From Candidatus Saccharimonadota bacterium (GTDB taxonomy: Bacteria; Patescibacteriota; Saccharimonadia; Saccharimonadales; Saccharimonadaceae): DNA of 36,045 bases. Shown here piece by piece: positions 22,456-31,304 of this stretch. The position numbers and the translations under genes are program-made. The notes beneath the pieces are model-generated. The model had not been told where the DNA came from. It made no database searches and saw nothing but the letters and a program-made list of their open reading frames with translations. Positions within the stretch are counted from its first letter, which is position 1, and each line of letters opens with the position of its first letter. Where the stretch lies: positions 1-36,045 of the forward strand of contig JAUSMW010000057.1 of the NCBI GenBank assembly GCA_030645815.1. The letters are read 5' to 3'.

Positions 22456-24855
22456 TCACTCCATTTTCCATTTCCAGTTGCGAATCTCTGGCATATCTTG
22501 CCCATATTTATTGATATACAAGCGGTGCTCTACCAGCTTTTCTTGCAACTGTTGCTTGAGATAAACACCTTTCTCGCCAGTTTGTGGAAGGCGCTCAATG
22601 GCTGCTATCACCAAATGAAAACGATCCATTTCATTTAATACCGTCAAATCAAACGGCGTGGTGATGGTGCCCTCTTCTTTGTAGCCATGCACATGGATAT
22701 TGGTGTGGTTAGTGCGCCTGTATGTGAGCTTATGTATAAGCGATGGGTAACCATGAAACGCAAAAATGATGGCCTTATCGCGAGTAAATAATTGATCGAA
22801 ATCACTCTCGCTTAAACCGTGCGGATGTGCGCTTTGCGGTTGCAAGCGCATAAGATCGACAACGTTAACCACACGAACAATAAGCGCGGGCAAGTGCTCG
22901 CGCAAAATCATTACCGCTGCCAGTGTTTCCAGCGTGGGCACATCACCACAGCAGGCCATAACTACGTCGGGTGCGACTGATTCATCATTGCTTGCCCATG
23001 GCCAAATCCCCACTCCTGCAGCGCAATGTTTTGCAGCAGCATCCATGTTTAGCCATTGCGGCGCAGGGTGTTTACCCGCAACGACGACATTCACATAGTG
23101 GCGACTACGCAAACAGTGATCCATTACCGAGAGCAAACAATTTGCATCCGGTGGAAGATACACGCGCACGACCTCGGCTTTTTTATTGACGACATGATCA
23201 ATAAAGCCAGGGTCCTGATGAGTGAAACCATTGTGATCCTGCCGCCAAACATGGGATGTCAGTAAATAATTCAGCGAGGCGATTTTGCCTCTCCAAGGAA
23301 TCTGTGCCGCCATCTTTAACCATTTGGCGTGTTGATTAAACATCGAGTCAACAATGTGAATAAAAGCTTCATAGCAATTGAATAAGCCGTGGCGGCCAGT
23401 GAGCAGATATCCTTCCAGCCAGCCCTGACATTGATGTTCACTGAGCATTGAATCCAACACGCGACCACTCGGCGCTAACCACTGATCATCCTTATTAATG
23501 TTTGCATCCCATTGTCGATCCGTAGCATCAAATACTGCACCCAAACCGTTGGATAGGGTTTCGTCCGGGCTAAAAATGCGGAAGTTGCGCTCATTCTGGT
23601 TTTTGGCCACAAGATCGCGCAAAAAGGTTCCCAGCACGCGGGTGTCACCTATGCCCTGCGTGCCTGGTGCAGGCACATCGGCGGCGTAAATTCGGTAATC
23701 AGGCAAGCGCAAATCGCGCAGCAGTAAACCGCCGTTCGCATGAAGGTTCGCACCCATACGGCGTAAACCTTGAGGTGCCAGATCAGCAAGGTCTGCGACC
23801 AGACGACCTCTTTCATCAAAAAGCTCTTCCGGCCTATAACTTTTGAGCCAATCCTCAATCATCTGTAGGTGTTCCGGGTGGCCGACGGGTGACGATACGG
23901 GTACTTGATGTGCGCGAAAGGTACCTTCCACAGGCAACCCATCTACCATCTTAGGGCCAGTCCAACCTTTTGGTGAGCGCAACACAATCACCGGCCACCG
24001 TGGGCGTTCCATGTGGTGATGCATCGACTTGGGAATCAACGCTTCCTGTTTAATATCGTTAATTTGTTCGATGGCACTATTAAGCGCACTCGCCATGGCC
24101 TGATGCATCAGCTCCGGGTCGTCACCTTCGACGAAATAAGGCGTCCAGCCATAACCACGCAACAACTGATCTAACTCTTCATGAGTAATGCGAGCTAACA
24201 GCGTGGGGTTTGCAATTTTGTAACCATTGAGATGAAGAATGGGCAACACCACACCATCGCTAATCGGGTTCAGAAATTTATTGGAATGCCAAGCTGTCGA
24301 CAGTGGCCCCGTTTCCGCTTCCCCATCGCCAATAACGCACGCGACGATTAAATCCGGATTATCAAACGCAGCGCCGAACGCATGGCTGAGTGAATAGCCG
24401 AGCTCGCCTCCTTCGTGAATCGAGCCGGGGCATTCGGGCGAGGCGTGGCTGGGAATTCCACCGGGAAAAGAGAACTGTAAAAAGAGCCGTTGCAAACCCG
24501 CTTCATCCCGGCTGATATTGGGATAAACCTCACTGTAGGTTCCTTCTAAATAAGTGTTAGCAACCACCGCTGGACCGCCGTGACCTGGCCCGCAGATGTA
24601 AATCATATTCAGGTCATATTGCTTGATGATGCGATTCAAGTGGACGTAAATAAAATTTTGTCCGGGAGTGGTTCCCCAGTGCCCCAAAAGCATGGGCTTG
24701 ATGTCTCTGATGCTCAACGGTCGTTTCAGTAATGGGTTATCGAATAAATAAATTTGCCCGACCGATAGATAATTGGCAGCGCGCCAATAAGCGTCCATCT
24801 TGCGCAATAACTCCGGGGACAGCGGTAATTCATGAGAAACCCTTAGCGTATGCAT
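22456..24855 (-). CDS. xfp: Xylulose-5-phosphate/fructose-6-phosphate phosphoketolase
   Basis: This 799-aa protein is full length for the family. The thiamine-diphosphate enzyme signatures are clear: [16 protein letters not shown], the phosphoketolase box [12 protein letters not shown] near residue 148, [10 protein letters not shown] for the ThDP/Mg site, and PKGWTGP. The C-terminal half carries [40 protein letters not shown] and [13 protein letters not shown]. It cleaves xylulose 5-phosphate (and often fructose 6-phosphate) with phosphate to acetyl phosphate plus glyceraldehyde 3-phosphate (or erythrose 4-phosphate). AckA, encoded about 5 kb downstream on the same strand, can then make ATP. 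AGGA lies seven bases before ATG 24855. The symbol follows general usage; the substrate range is not proven. Confidence 0.95.
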   Translation of the reverse strand: MHTLRVSHELPLSPELLRKMDAYWRAANYLSVGQIYLFDNPLLKRPLSIRDIKPMLLGHWGTTPGQNFIYVHLNRIIKQYDLNMIYICGPGHGGPAVVANTYLEGTYSEVYPNISRDEAGLQRLFLQFSFPGGIPSHASPECPGSIHEGGELGYSLSHAFGAAFDNPDLIVACVIGDGEAETGPLSTAWHSNKFLNPISDGVVLPILHLNGYKIANPTLLARITHEELDQLLRGYGWTPYFVEGDDPELMHQAMASALNSAIEQINDIKQEALIPKSMHHHMERPRWPVIVLRSPKGWTGPKMVDGLPVEGTFRAHQVPVSSPVGHPEHLQMIEDWLKSYRPEELFDERGRLVADLADLAPQGLRRMGANLHANGGLLLRDLRLPDYRIYAADVPAPGTQGIGDTRVLGTFLRDLVAKNQNERNFRIFSPDETLSNGLGAVFDATDRQWDANINKDDQWLAPSGRVLDSMLSEHQCQGWLEGYLLTGRHGLFNCYEAFIHIVDSMFNQHAKWLKMAAQIPWRGKIASLNYLLTSHVWRQDHNGFTHQDPGFIDHVVNKKAEVVRVYLPPDANCLLSVMDHCLRSRHYVNVVVAGKHPAPQWLNMDAAAKHCAAGVGIWPWASNDESVAPDVVMACCGDVPTLETLAAVMILREHLPALIVRVVNVVDLMRLQPQSAHPHGLSESDFDQLFTRDKAIIFAFHGYPSLIHKLTYRRTNHTNIHVHGYKEEGTITTPFDLTVLNEMDRFHLVIAAIERLPQTGEKGVYLKQQLQEKLVEHRLYINKYGQDMPEIRNWKWKME

Positions 24856-25206
24856 ATTTTGATCCTATTAAAAAACTTATGTTGTGACAGTTGCCATAGG
24901 AGATTTGCTGGACATGATCAAGCCAAAAAATGGGGGGCGACGATTAGTTACGTCTTGATTTTATGCAAAAGCTGGCTTCACATCTGTTCGATACCCAGCG
25001 GAAAACACACAATCTCATCAGCGCATGTCATATTTAATAATCTAAAATCCCCGCAAGTGTGATCGACGCCGAACAGACGCCGCATAATTTTTTTTGGTAT
25101 ATAGAATTGAGCGGTTAGTTACAAAGAATTAAATATCGACATCCATTGATTATTGAATGGCGCCTGTTAGTGCCTATCGGTTTTATACTTTTCCGTTGGA
25201 GACGTT
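24856..25206. promoter_or_regulatory. Divergent promoter region, xfp and mla
   Basis: This 351 bp region separates two divergent operons, so both promoters lie here. I see an AT-rich stretch before the mla start (about 25080-25140) but no sigma-70 pair I would defend and no FNR-type TTGAT-N4-ATCAA site. GACGCCG occurs twice at about 25065-25083, eleven bases apart. The significance is unknown. Confidence 0.35.
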
Positions 25207-26052
25207 ATGACGACAACTGAAGGTGAGAACTTAATTGAGATTCGGAAATTACGTTTTCAGTTCGGAAATAGATGGATTTTTAACGACGTCGATATAGATA
25301 TTGCGCGCGGAAAGATAACGGCTTTTATGGGGCCGAGTGGCACCGGAAAAACAACACTCTTAAGACTGATTGGCGGGCAACTGCATCCAGACAGTGGCTC
25401 CATAAAAATCAACAACAGAAATATCCCCGAACTCAGCCGGTCCGATTTATTTGAGGTAAGACGTGACATGGGCATGTTATTTCAGAGCGGCGCCCTCTTC
25501 ACCGATATTTCCATCTACGAAAATGTTGCATTTCCACTTCGGGTGCATACACGTTTACCTGAAACAATGATTCATGACTTGGTGCTAATGAAGCTGCAAG
25601 CGGTAGGGTTGCGTGGTGCACGCCATTTAATGCCCAGTGAATTGTCGGGCGGAATGGCTCGTCGCGCCGCGCTGGCACGAGCAATTGCGCTCGATCCAAA
25701 ATTAATCCTGTATGACGAGCCTTTTGTTGGACAAGATCCCATATCAAAAGGTGCTCTGGTTCATTTAATTCGAATGTTAAATAAAACATTAGGCTTAACT
25801 AATATCATCGTTTCTCACGATGTTGAGGAAACAGCAAGTATTGCGGATCACATCTATGTGTTAGCGGGCGGAAAAATAATTGGAAGCGGAACTCCCTCGG
25901 AAATCGTCAATAGCGAAGACCCGCAGGTACACCAATTTATTCATGGATCGCTAGAAGGCCCGGTGAAGTTTAATTATCCAGCAATTGAATATGTTCAAGA
26001 CTTGGGTTTGGGAAGAGAAATTAATGCGACCAGAGTGACTGGGCAATGCTGA
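25207..26052 (+). CDS. mlaF: Phospholipid ABC transporter ATP-binding protein MlaF
   Basis: This 281-aa ABC ATPase has Walker [10 protein letters not shown] at 42-50, the Q-loop in LFQSGALF near 93, signature LSGGM at 146-150, Walker B LILYDEP at 166-172 and the switch histidine in VSHD. The [15 protein letters not shown] form and the QSGALF loop are typical of MlaF rather than other importers. It powers lipid movement between outer and inner membrane by the MlaFEDB complex, helping keep outer-membrane asymmetry. It is first in a five-gene plus-strand operon in the E. coli order F-E-D-C-B. Its stop overlaps the mlaE start by seven bases. The C-terminal ~25 residues are longer than in E. coli. 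Confidence 0.94.
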   Translation: MTTTEGENLIEIRKLRFQFGNRWIFNDVDIDIARGKITAFMGPSGTGKTTLLRLIGGQLHPDSGSIKINNRNIPELSRSDLFEVRRDMGMLFQSGALFTDISIYENVAFPLRVHTRLPETMIHDLVLMKLQAVGLRGARHLMPSELSGGMARRAALARAIALDPKLILYDEPFVGQDPISKGALVHLIRMLNKTLGLTNIIVSHDVEETASIADHIYVLAGGKIIGSGTPSEIVNSEDPQVHQFIHGSLEGPVKFNYPAIEYVQDLGLGREINATRVTGQC

Positions 26053-26828
26053 ATTTTTTACAGCGGCTGGGTGCAGCAGGCCTGAATACATTAAGCACAC
26101 TAGGGCGTGCAACGATATTCTGGTGGCAAGCGATAGTCGGCTTACCCGATTGGCGCAATGGGCCAGGTTTGTTAATTCGTCAGCTCTATTTTGTCGGCGT
26201 TTACTCGCTCATTATTATTGTCGTTTCCGGCCTCTTCATAGGAATGGTGTTGGCACTGCAAGGCTATACGGTGTTAGTTCGCTTCGGTGCTGGCGAGGCG
26301 CTTGGTCAACTTGTTTCGCTTTCCCTCTTGCGCGAATTGGGCCCCGTTGTTGCTGCGCTGTTATTTGCAGGGCGCGCAGGTTCAGCGCTAACCGCAGAAA
26401 TTGGCTTGATGAAAACAACCGAGCAGTTAGCATCATTGGAAATGATCGGTGTGGATCCGCTTAAGCGGGTCATTCGTCCACGCTTATGGGCTGGCATGAT
26501 CGCCATGCCCGTACTCGCGCTCATTTTTAATATGGTGGCGATTGGTGGCGCAGTTGCGGTTGGGGTTTTCTGGCTGCAGGTGGATTCTGGTTCATTCTGG
26601 TCGAACATGCAGCATGCAGTTGAATTTCAGGAAGACGTTGTCAATGGAATAATTAAATCAATTGTGTTTGGTGCGGTAATTACCTGGATTGCGGTATTTC
26701 AAGGTTACGACGTCATTCCAACATCAGAAGGAATTAGCGCTGCAACGACACGCACTGTGGTCTATTCATCTTTAGCAGTGCTGGCAATGGATTTTTTACT
26801 CACCGCCACTATGTTTGGAGTCGGTTAA
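26046..26828 (+). CDS. mlaE: Phospholipid ABC transporter permease MlaE
   Basis: This 260-aa protein has the MlaE permease pattern: an amphipathic N-terminus, then five or six membrane segments. These include [42 protein letters not shown] (the conserved EL-P-V-A-LL-AGR segment facing the ATPase) and [24 protein letters not shown], the EQ-AL-MG-DP-type coupling region. It forms the inner-membrane core of the MlaFEDB complex. It overlaps mlaF by seven bases and is followed after two bases by mlaD, so the genes are tightly coupled. Confidence 0.94.
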   Translation: MLNFLQRLGAAGLNTLSTLGRATIFWWQAIVGLPDWRNGPGLLIRQLYFVGVYSLIIIVVSGLFIGMVLALQGYTVLVRFGAGEALGQLVSLSLLRELGPVVAALLFAGRAGSALTAEIGLMKTTEQLASLEMIGVDPLKRVIRPRLWAGMIAMPVLALIFNMVAIGGAVAVGVFWLQVDSGSFWSNMQHAVEFQEDVVNGIIKSIVFGAVITWIAVFQGYDVIPTSEGISAATTRTVVYSSLAVLAMDFLLTATMFGVG

Positions 26829-26830
26829 TT

Positions 26831-27301
26831 ATGCGAACTCGTATTATTGAGATAAGCGTAGGTACTTTTATGTTGATCGGAATATTGGCAACAGCCTTTC
26901 TTGCTATTCAAGTTAGCGGAATCAATATAAACGATAGCAGAAGCGAGACATATAAAGTGTCGGCCCACTTTAACAATGTTTCAGGTCTCGCTGTGCGCGC
27001 CCAAATTACTATTGCCGGTGTAATGGTGGGAAGAGTGAGTGCCATTAATCTCGACCCTAACGATAATCGCGCCAAGGTTGAAATGGCCATTCATAAAAAT
27101 GTGGATTTTATAACCTCGGATAGTATTGCCGCAATTCAAACCGAGGGCGTACTTGGAGAAAAATATATTTCGATTTCGGTTGGAGGTAGCACTGATATCC
27201 TTAAAGAAGGTGATGAAATAGTGGATACGCAGTCGGCACTGATTCTTGAAGACTTGATCAGCAAAATGCTGGTTAGTATCGCGGGAAAAAAGGAGGAATA
27301 A
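26831..27301 (+). CDS. mlaD: MCE-domain protein MlaD
   Basis: This 156-aa protein has one N-terminal membrane helix (about 8-28, VGTFMLIGILATAFLAIQV) and one MCE domain (about 38-118), with the family pattern AHFNNVSGLAVRAQITIAGVMVGRVSAI and TEGVLGEKYISIS. The C-terminal helix (LILEDLISKMLVSIA) matches the part of MlaD that forms the central hydrophobic pore helix in the hexamer. It is anchored in the inner membrane facing the periplasm and passes phospholipid to or from MlaC. It is slightly shorter than the E. coli protein. Confidence 0.93.
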   Translation: MRTRIIEISVGTFMLIGILATAFLAIQVSGININDSRSETYKVSAHFNNVSGLAVRAQITIAGVMVGRVSAINLDPNDNRAKVEMAIHKNVDFITSDSIAAIQTEGVLGEKYISISVGGSTDILKEGDEIVDTQSALILEDLISKMLVSIAGKKEE

Positions 27302-27302
27302 C

Positions 27303-28013
27303 ATGCGTTTATTTATACGGCATCTTTTATTGATCTCACTATTGTGCTGCGTAACGGCAATGACCTTCGCCGATGCGCAGCACAAAGAACCTCGTCAAGT
27401 TGTTCAAAAAACGACTGAGCAGGTATTGGCCATCATTAAAAATGCAAAAAGCTATTCAAGCAGTGCCCCGGAGCGATTCAATGCGGAAATAACTCCCATT
27501 CTGGAAAATGTCATTGATTTCGATGATTTCGCAAGAAGCGTTATGGGTGTTTACGCAAGCGGAAAGCTATACAAAGCACTGATCTCAGACGCCGACAAGA
27601 CCGCCTTTCGGGAACGCACTCAAAGATTCAGCGCCACATTTAAGGAGAGCCTTATTAATACTTACGCTAGCAGCATGTTGAATTTTAATGGTGAAAGTGT
27701 TGCCACATTACCCCTACAAAAAGGCGATGATTTATCTGATGGCATGGCGACCGTCATACAACATATTTTTAACGAAGTAGATAAGCCCTACGTGGTTCAA
27801 TACAGTATGCGCCGAAATAAAGACGGGGATTGGAAAGTAAGAAATTTGATTATTGAAGGTATTAATATCGGCTTGACCTATCGTAGTCAATTCGCCACGG
27901 CCACCGAAAAATATCAAGGTGATATTGATAAGGTAATCGATAATTGGAGGATTGACCAAGTGAATGCAGACACTAGTAAAACTGAAGCTTTCGCCCCAGA
28001 GGCAGAAAGATAA
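27303..28013 (+). CDS. mlaC: Periplasmic phospholipid-binding protein MlaC
   Basis: This 236-aa protein has a Sec signal peptide (about 1-24, ending TFADA) and the MlaC/Ttg2D domain (PF05494). Visible family features are VVQKTTEQVLAIIKN, VIDFDDFARSVMGVYA, FRERTQRFSATFKESLINTYASSM and WKVRNLIIEGINIGLTYRSQF. It shuttles phospholipids across the periplasm between the outer-membrane MlaA complex and MlaFEDB. AGGAGG-like sequence inside the end of mlaD provides its ribosome-binding site. Its stop TAA shares one base with the ATG of mlaB. No mlaA is present in the window. Confidence 0.93.
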   Translation: MRLFIRHLLLISLLCCVTAMTFADAQHKEPRQVVQKTTEQVLAIIKNAKSYSSSAPERFNAEITPILENVIDFDDFARSVMGVYASGKLYKALISDADKTAFRERTQRFSATFKESLINTYASSMLNFNGESVATLPLQKGDDLSDGMATVIQHIFNEVDKPYVVQYSMRRNKDGDWKVRNLIIEGINIGLTYRSQFATATEKYQGDIDKVIDNWRIDQVNADTSKTEAFAPEAER

Positions 28014-28327
28014 TGGACTCTAAAATTAATGTCAGCATTAATGACTGCGTAATGACATTGTCTGGTGTACTCGACCATCAATCGGTGCTTGATGTAACCC
28101 AGCAGGGGCAATTGTGGCTAAGCAATTCAACAGCACAAGATTGCCTTCTGGACCTCGGTTCGGTTACCTATAGTAATAGTGCAGGAATTGCGCTGTTGTT
28201 AAGTTGGTTGCGCACGGCTCGCAAGTATAAAAAAAACCTACAAATTATATCGCTACCCAAAAATATATTAACCTTGGCGCAAGTGAGCGGGTTAGATGAG
28301 CTGCTTAAGCAACAAATAAAATCATAA
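28013..28327 (+). CDS. mlaB: STAS-domain protein MlaB
   Basis: This 104-aa single STAS domain has a core strand DCLLDLGSVTYSNSAGIALLLSWLRTARK and the usual D-x-x-G-A pattern with serines at the regulatory position. In E. coli MlaB binds MlaF and is needed for complex stability and ATPase activity. It is the last gene of the operon; its start overlaps the mlaC stop by one base. A strong terminator follows about 50 bp downstream. Confidence 0.9.
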   Translation: MDSKINVSINDCVMTLSGVLDHQSVLDVTQQGQLWLSNSTAQDCLLDLGSVTYSNSAGIALLLSWLRTARKYKKNLQIISLPKNILTLAQVSGLDELLKQQIKS

Positions 28328-28725
28328 GGGCGACCCACTTAACTCATAGAGGGCGGCGATGTTAACCTCAGTTTTCCAATTAAGCAGGACATCTACATAA
28401 CCTGCAAGGGTTGCTGGCCTGCTTAATTTTTCGATTGATGCTTAAGTTAAGTCGAGTAACCATACAATAATAAAAAGGTAAAAAAATACCATTTTGTTTA
28501 ACTACATGATTTATATAAATAAGAAGGTGCTTGGTATGAAATATGCCTTGATGTGTAGGCTTGCAGAAATTACGAAATCAAGGGTCACAACACTAACATC
28601 TGGGTATCGCATTAAATCGATGTCGTAAAAATACCTATTCAAAAATGAATTATTTTTCATTTAAAAGGAAATTTATTTTTACCTGATTAATTTTTAATGT
28701 CACTCATTATTTCATGAGATATTTT
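28328..28725. other. Intergenic region after the mla operon
   Basis: This 398 bp region contains the mla terminator (28378-28431). Beyond it is AT-rich sequence (28440-28720) without a recognisable gene; the PEP-CTERM gene promoter must be here. No repeat or palindrome other than the terminator stands out. Confidence 0.5.
28378..28431 (+). terminator. Terminator of the mla operon
   Basis: AATTAAGCAGG (28378-28388) is perfectly complementary to CCTGCTTAATT (28418-28428). The 29-base loop may hold a smaller stem (CCTGCA / TTGCTGG region). Five T residues end the element (28427-28431). It lies about 50 bases after the mlaB stop. Confidence 0.75.
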
Positions 28726-29418
28726 ATGAATTCACTAAATCGTTATTTATTGGCTGCATCAGTAAGTTTAGGATCTTTGCTTGTGAGTAGTTCGGCGGGA
28801 GCAATACAAATCTTCAAGTTTAACGGAGTATTGGATGACGGCGACCGATTCAACCTCACGTTAGAAACCAGTGATATTCTCACTATTATAGATGCGCCAG
28901 CCCATACCAATGTGCTGGCAGGCCTTACTTCCCCTGCGTACACATTTGAAGGCTATTTAATTACCGATGTTTCCGGTTACTGGTTTGAGAAAGACGATTT
29001 AACTACACCACTCGAAATTCTGGATTTACTGCCAGCGGGTTCAATAATCGAGAATAGTAAGAGGAATGATCCCCCAGGTCTCGACACCATAGCGCACTCC
29101 CCCACAGACAATCTATTTAATCCCAACAAAGGTTTTGGACCTTCCTTTAGTGGGTTGGGCGGAAAGTTTTCTTATGGGGGTATTCAATTTACCGTTGCCG
29201 CTTCCGAGTCATCGTATGGACCGTATCAACATGAATATCAACTCTACACAGATCCAAAATCACTTGGCTATGCGGGCTGTCCCGGATCATGTGTTGGCGT
29301 AACAGAAGTGCCAGCCCCGGCGTCATTGCCATTGTTGGGTATGGGTCTTGTGCTTATTTGGTCGCGCCGCATCCTTCACACATTTTCAAATGCAAAAATA
29401 GCTTTAGGGAAGCTCTAA
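28726..29418 (+). CDS. PEP-CTERM sorting domain protein
   Basis: This 230-aa protein starts with a signal peptide (about 1-25, LLAASVSLGSLLVSSSAGA). It ends in the PEP-CTERM pattern VPAPASLPLLGMGLVLIWSRR: the Pro-Ala sorting motif, a hydrophobic helix and arginines. Such proteins are cut and sorted at the outer surface by an exosortase and are often linked to exopolysaccharide; no exosortase is in the window. The middle domain is beta-rich with aromatic glycine motifs and unrecognised function. A 14-residue tail after the RR is longer than usual. Of two close ATGs (28714 and 28726) I prefer 28726, since the upstream one lacks any ribosome-binding sequence. Confidence 0.82.
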   Translation: MNSLNRYLLAASVSLGSLLVSSSAGAIQIFKFNGVLDDGDRFNLTLETSDILTIIDAPAHTNVLAGLTSPAYTFEGYLITDVSGYWFEKDDLTTPLEILDLLPAGSIIENSKRNDPPGLDTIAHSPTDNLFNPNKGFGPSFSGLGGKFSYGGIQFTVAASESSYGPYQHEYQLYTDPKSLGYAGCPGSCVGVTEVPAPASLPLLGMGLVLIWSRRILHTFSNAKIALGKL

Positions 29419-29807
29419 ATTATTGTCATTCCCGTGAAAGGAGGAGCTGCAGATCAGCGCAGCTAATCCAGATTACTAGGCATACCCGCATTCGCGGGTG
29501 TGCCGGAAAATATATTTCTCAGCAGTTTTTTAAATGTATTAAATTAGCACACGTTAGTTTAATCTGATTTTTAAATTTCTTGATTTACACTTTTTATTTC
29601 CACGACTAAAAAGCCTTATTTGAGCTGTGAGCGGGCTTTGACGCAGCCTGGGCACCAACACGATCTTCGGCCGCTTCGGCTTTGACTCCTGCGTCACTCT
29701 ACCTACAGCATCCATACAGCCGCGCTTCACAAACCGTCCTACCCGCACCTAATCTATCTTTTAATTTGCGATAAACCTATTGCACGGAATTACAAAGTGT
29801 AAAAACA
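29419..29807. other. 389 bp intergenic region with the second dispersed repeat and a GC-rich patch
   Basis: The dispersed repeat copy 2 occupies 29425-29504. At 29639-29700 a GC-rich patch contains GACGCAG and CTGCGTC as an inverted pair. On the minus strand a short frame (28 or so codons, ending KPAHSSNKAF) looks coding-like but has no start. It may be a remnant or part of another repeat family. No convincing gene. Confidence 0.4.
29425..29504 (-). repeat. Dispersed ~85 bp repeat, copy 2 (MITE-like, inverted)
   Basis: On the minus strand this copy matches 12095-12181: ACCCGCGAATGCGGGTAT, then GGATTAGCTGCGCT, then a CTCCT-CTTTC stretch and terminal GGAATGAC. The copies differ at many positions and by short indels, so neither is recent. 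It lies just after the PEP-CTERM gene stop, in intergenic DNA like copy 1, and could contribute a hairpin to transcript ends. Confidence 0.75.
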
Positions 29808-30257
29808 CTACACTTTTCGCCAAAGATAAAACCCAAGCACCACAAATCCACAAGAAAATAACAATCCCACTAAATGGCCTTTAGCAAAACCAACAGCTAA
29901 TACTGACGTTGCATGGTTTTTGGGATCGACATACACCTTGATGCTATCGCCGATACGCAAAACTGAAGCGGGTTTGTTAATGCCGTAGCCGACAGTGGTA
30001 TTGCGGTATTCGTTGCCGTTGATTTCGTATTTATATTCCAACCAGCGGTTAGTGACATTGTATGGTGTTGCCAGAATGCGGCTCATATCCTCGCTGCCGT
30101 TGGTGACAATTCCTTGATGCGTCTCCCAACTGGCGGCTGCGACACTGTTAATAATATTTTTCAGGGTTGTCAGCAGTAGCAATGCCGCAGCGAGTATGCA
30201 CAAGCCGAAGAATATATTGCGAAAGCGTTTGTATTTTTGTTCCACTTCATTGTTCAT
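29808..30257 (-). CDS. DUF3592 membrane protein
   Basis: This 149-aa protein has a membrane helix near each end (FFGLCILAAALLLLTTL at about 15-31, and LVGLLFSCGFVVLGFYLW close to the C-terminus). A periplasmic or extracellular beta-rich domain lies between them: WETHQGIVT, LEYKYEINGNEYRNTTVGYG, GDSIKVYVDPKNHATSVL. This is the DUF3592 pattern, where V.VDP..P..SVL is characteristic. Function unknown. The gene lies downstream of the LysR-type regulator on the same strand, with 25 bp between them, so co-transcription is possible. Confidence 0.78.
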   Translation of the reverse strand: MNNEVEQKYKRFRNIFFGLCILAAALLLLTTLKNIINSVAAASWETHQGIVTNGSEDMSRILATPYNVTNRWLEYKYEINGNEYRNTTVGYGINKPASVLRIGDSIKVYVDPKNHATSVLAVGFAKGHLVGLLFSCGFVVLGFYLWRKV

Positions 30258-30282
30258 TCTATTTTCCTGTCGTAGATATTAT

Positions 30283-31173
30283 CTACCACGATGTATTTTC
30301 AAACCGCTTTACTAGAAAATCCAAAAATGCGCGCAAGGCGGCCGGTAAATGGCGACGCGATGGATAAAGTGCGTTGATCGCCAATTCAGGCACCGACCAT
30401 TCCGGCAATACTGCTACCAGTTTACCGGCGGCGATATAATCACTTGCCATATAAGTGGGTTGTAAACTGATTCCACTGCCAGCCAAGGCGGCGTGAAGCA
30501 ATATCGTAGCTTCATTCGCGGAAAAATGGCTTTTTATTTCTACTTTTACAGTTTCACCTGCGCGCGTAAATTGCCATAAATATTTACCGGCGATGGTGTG
30601 CGTCATGCAGCGGTGATGCACGAGTGAATCCGGTAATTCCGGCGTGCCATATTGTTTAAGGTACGCCGGGGATGCAACCAACACGGAGGCACAACTGGCG
30701 AGGCGCCGTGCAATTAACATGGGGTCGGGATTGTTGCTAATGCGAATAGCGAGATCGACACGGGCATCCACCAAATTAATACTGGTATCACTCACATTCA
30801 TATCAATTTTTAATTTTGGATGCAGCGCTAAAAAATCTGCGATAGCACTCGCCATTTGTGCATAACCAAATGATGCACCGCAAGTAAGGCGCAATTGCCC
30901 TCGCAATTCACTGTTGTGATTCGCCGTCTCCTCTACGACCTCATCGGTTAACTCCAGAATTTGCTGGCAGCGACGCAAAAACTGTTCGCCTGCATCCGTT
31001 AAGGTCACTTTGCGGGTGGTGCGCTGCAATAGACGTGCATTGAGCCAATCCTCCAACTCGCTAATGTACCGGGTCACCATCGCCCGCGATAACTCAAGCT
31101 GATCGGCAGTGGCACTAAAGCTGCCGCTGGTGGCGACTTGGGTAAACACCCTCATGGCTGTCAGTTTATCCAT
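30283..31173 (-). CDS. LysR family transcriptional regulator
   Basis: This 296-aa protein has an N-terminal winged helix-turn-helix (residues 1-60, MDKLTAMRVFTQVATSGSFS through ARLLQRTTRKVTLTDAG) and a C-terminal substrate-binding domain (about 90-290). The latter has LRLTCGASFGYAQMASAIADFL and a VDLAIRISNNPDPMLIARRL stretch typical of the family. It is divergent from an MBL-fold gene, 131 bp apart, the classic arrangement in which a LysR regulator controls its neighbour and itself. Its co-inducer is unknown. I saw no unambiguous T-N11-A palindrome in the shared promoter region. Confidence 0.92.
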   Translation of the reverse strand: MDKLTAMRVFTQVATSGSFSATADQLELSRAMVTRYISELEDWLNARLLQRTTRKVTLTDAGEQFLRRCQQILELTDEVVEETANHNSELRGQLRLTCGASFGYAQMASAIADFLALHPKLKIDMNVSDTSINLVDARVDLAIRISNNPDPMLIARRLASCASVLVASPAYLKQYGTPELPDSLVHHRCMTHTIAGKYLWQFTRAGETVKVEIKSHFSANEATILLHAALAGSGISLQPTYMASDYIAAGKLVAVLPEWSVPELAINALYPSRRHLPAALRAFLDFLVKRFENTSW

Positions 31174-31304
31174 GGTATTTGCTCCATTTTTGAAACAGTG
31201 TTGTCACTTAATGGCTATATATGCTTTAAAAATGAAATATTACACTGATCTCCAGTTAGTCGACAGCTCTACTTACAGCTCAATACCTACTTGGAGAACA
31301 GATC

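Noticed and set aside
22792-22805. FNR/ANR-like word TTGAT-CGAA-ATCAC
   Set aside because: It lies deep inside the phosphoketolase coding region, about 2 kb from its start, so it is most likely chance. No good TTGAT-N4-ATCAA site was found in the promoter regions I read.
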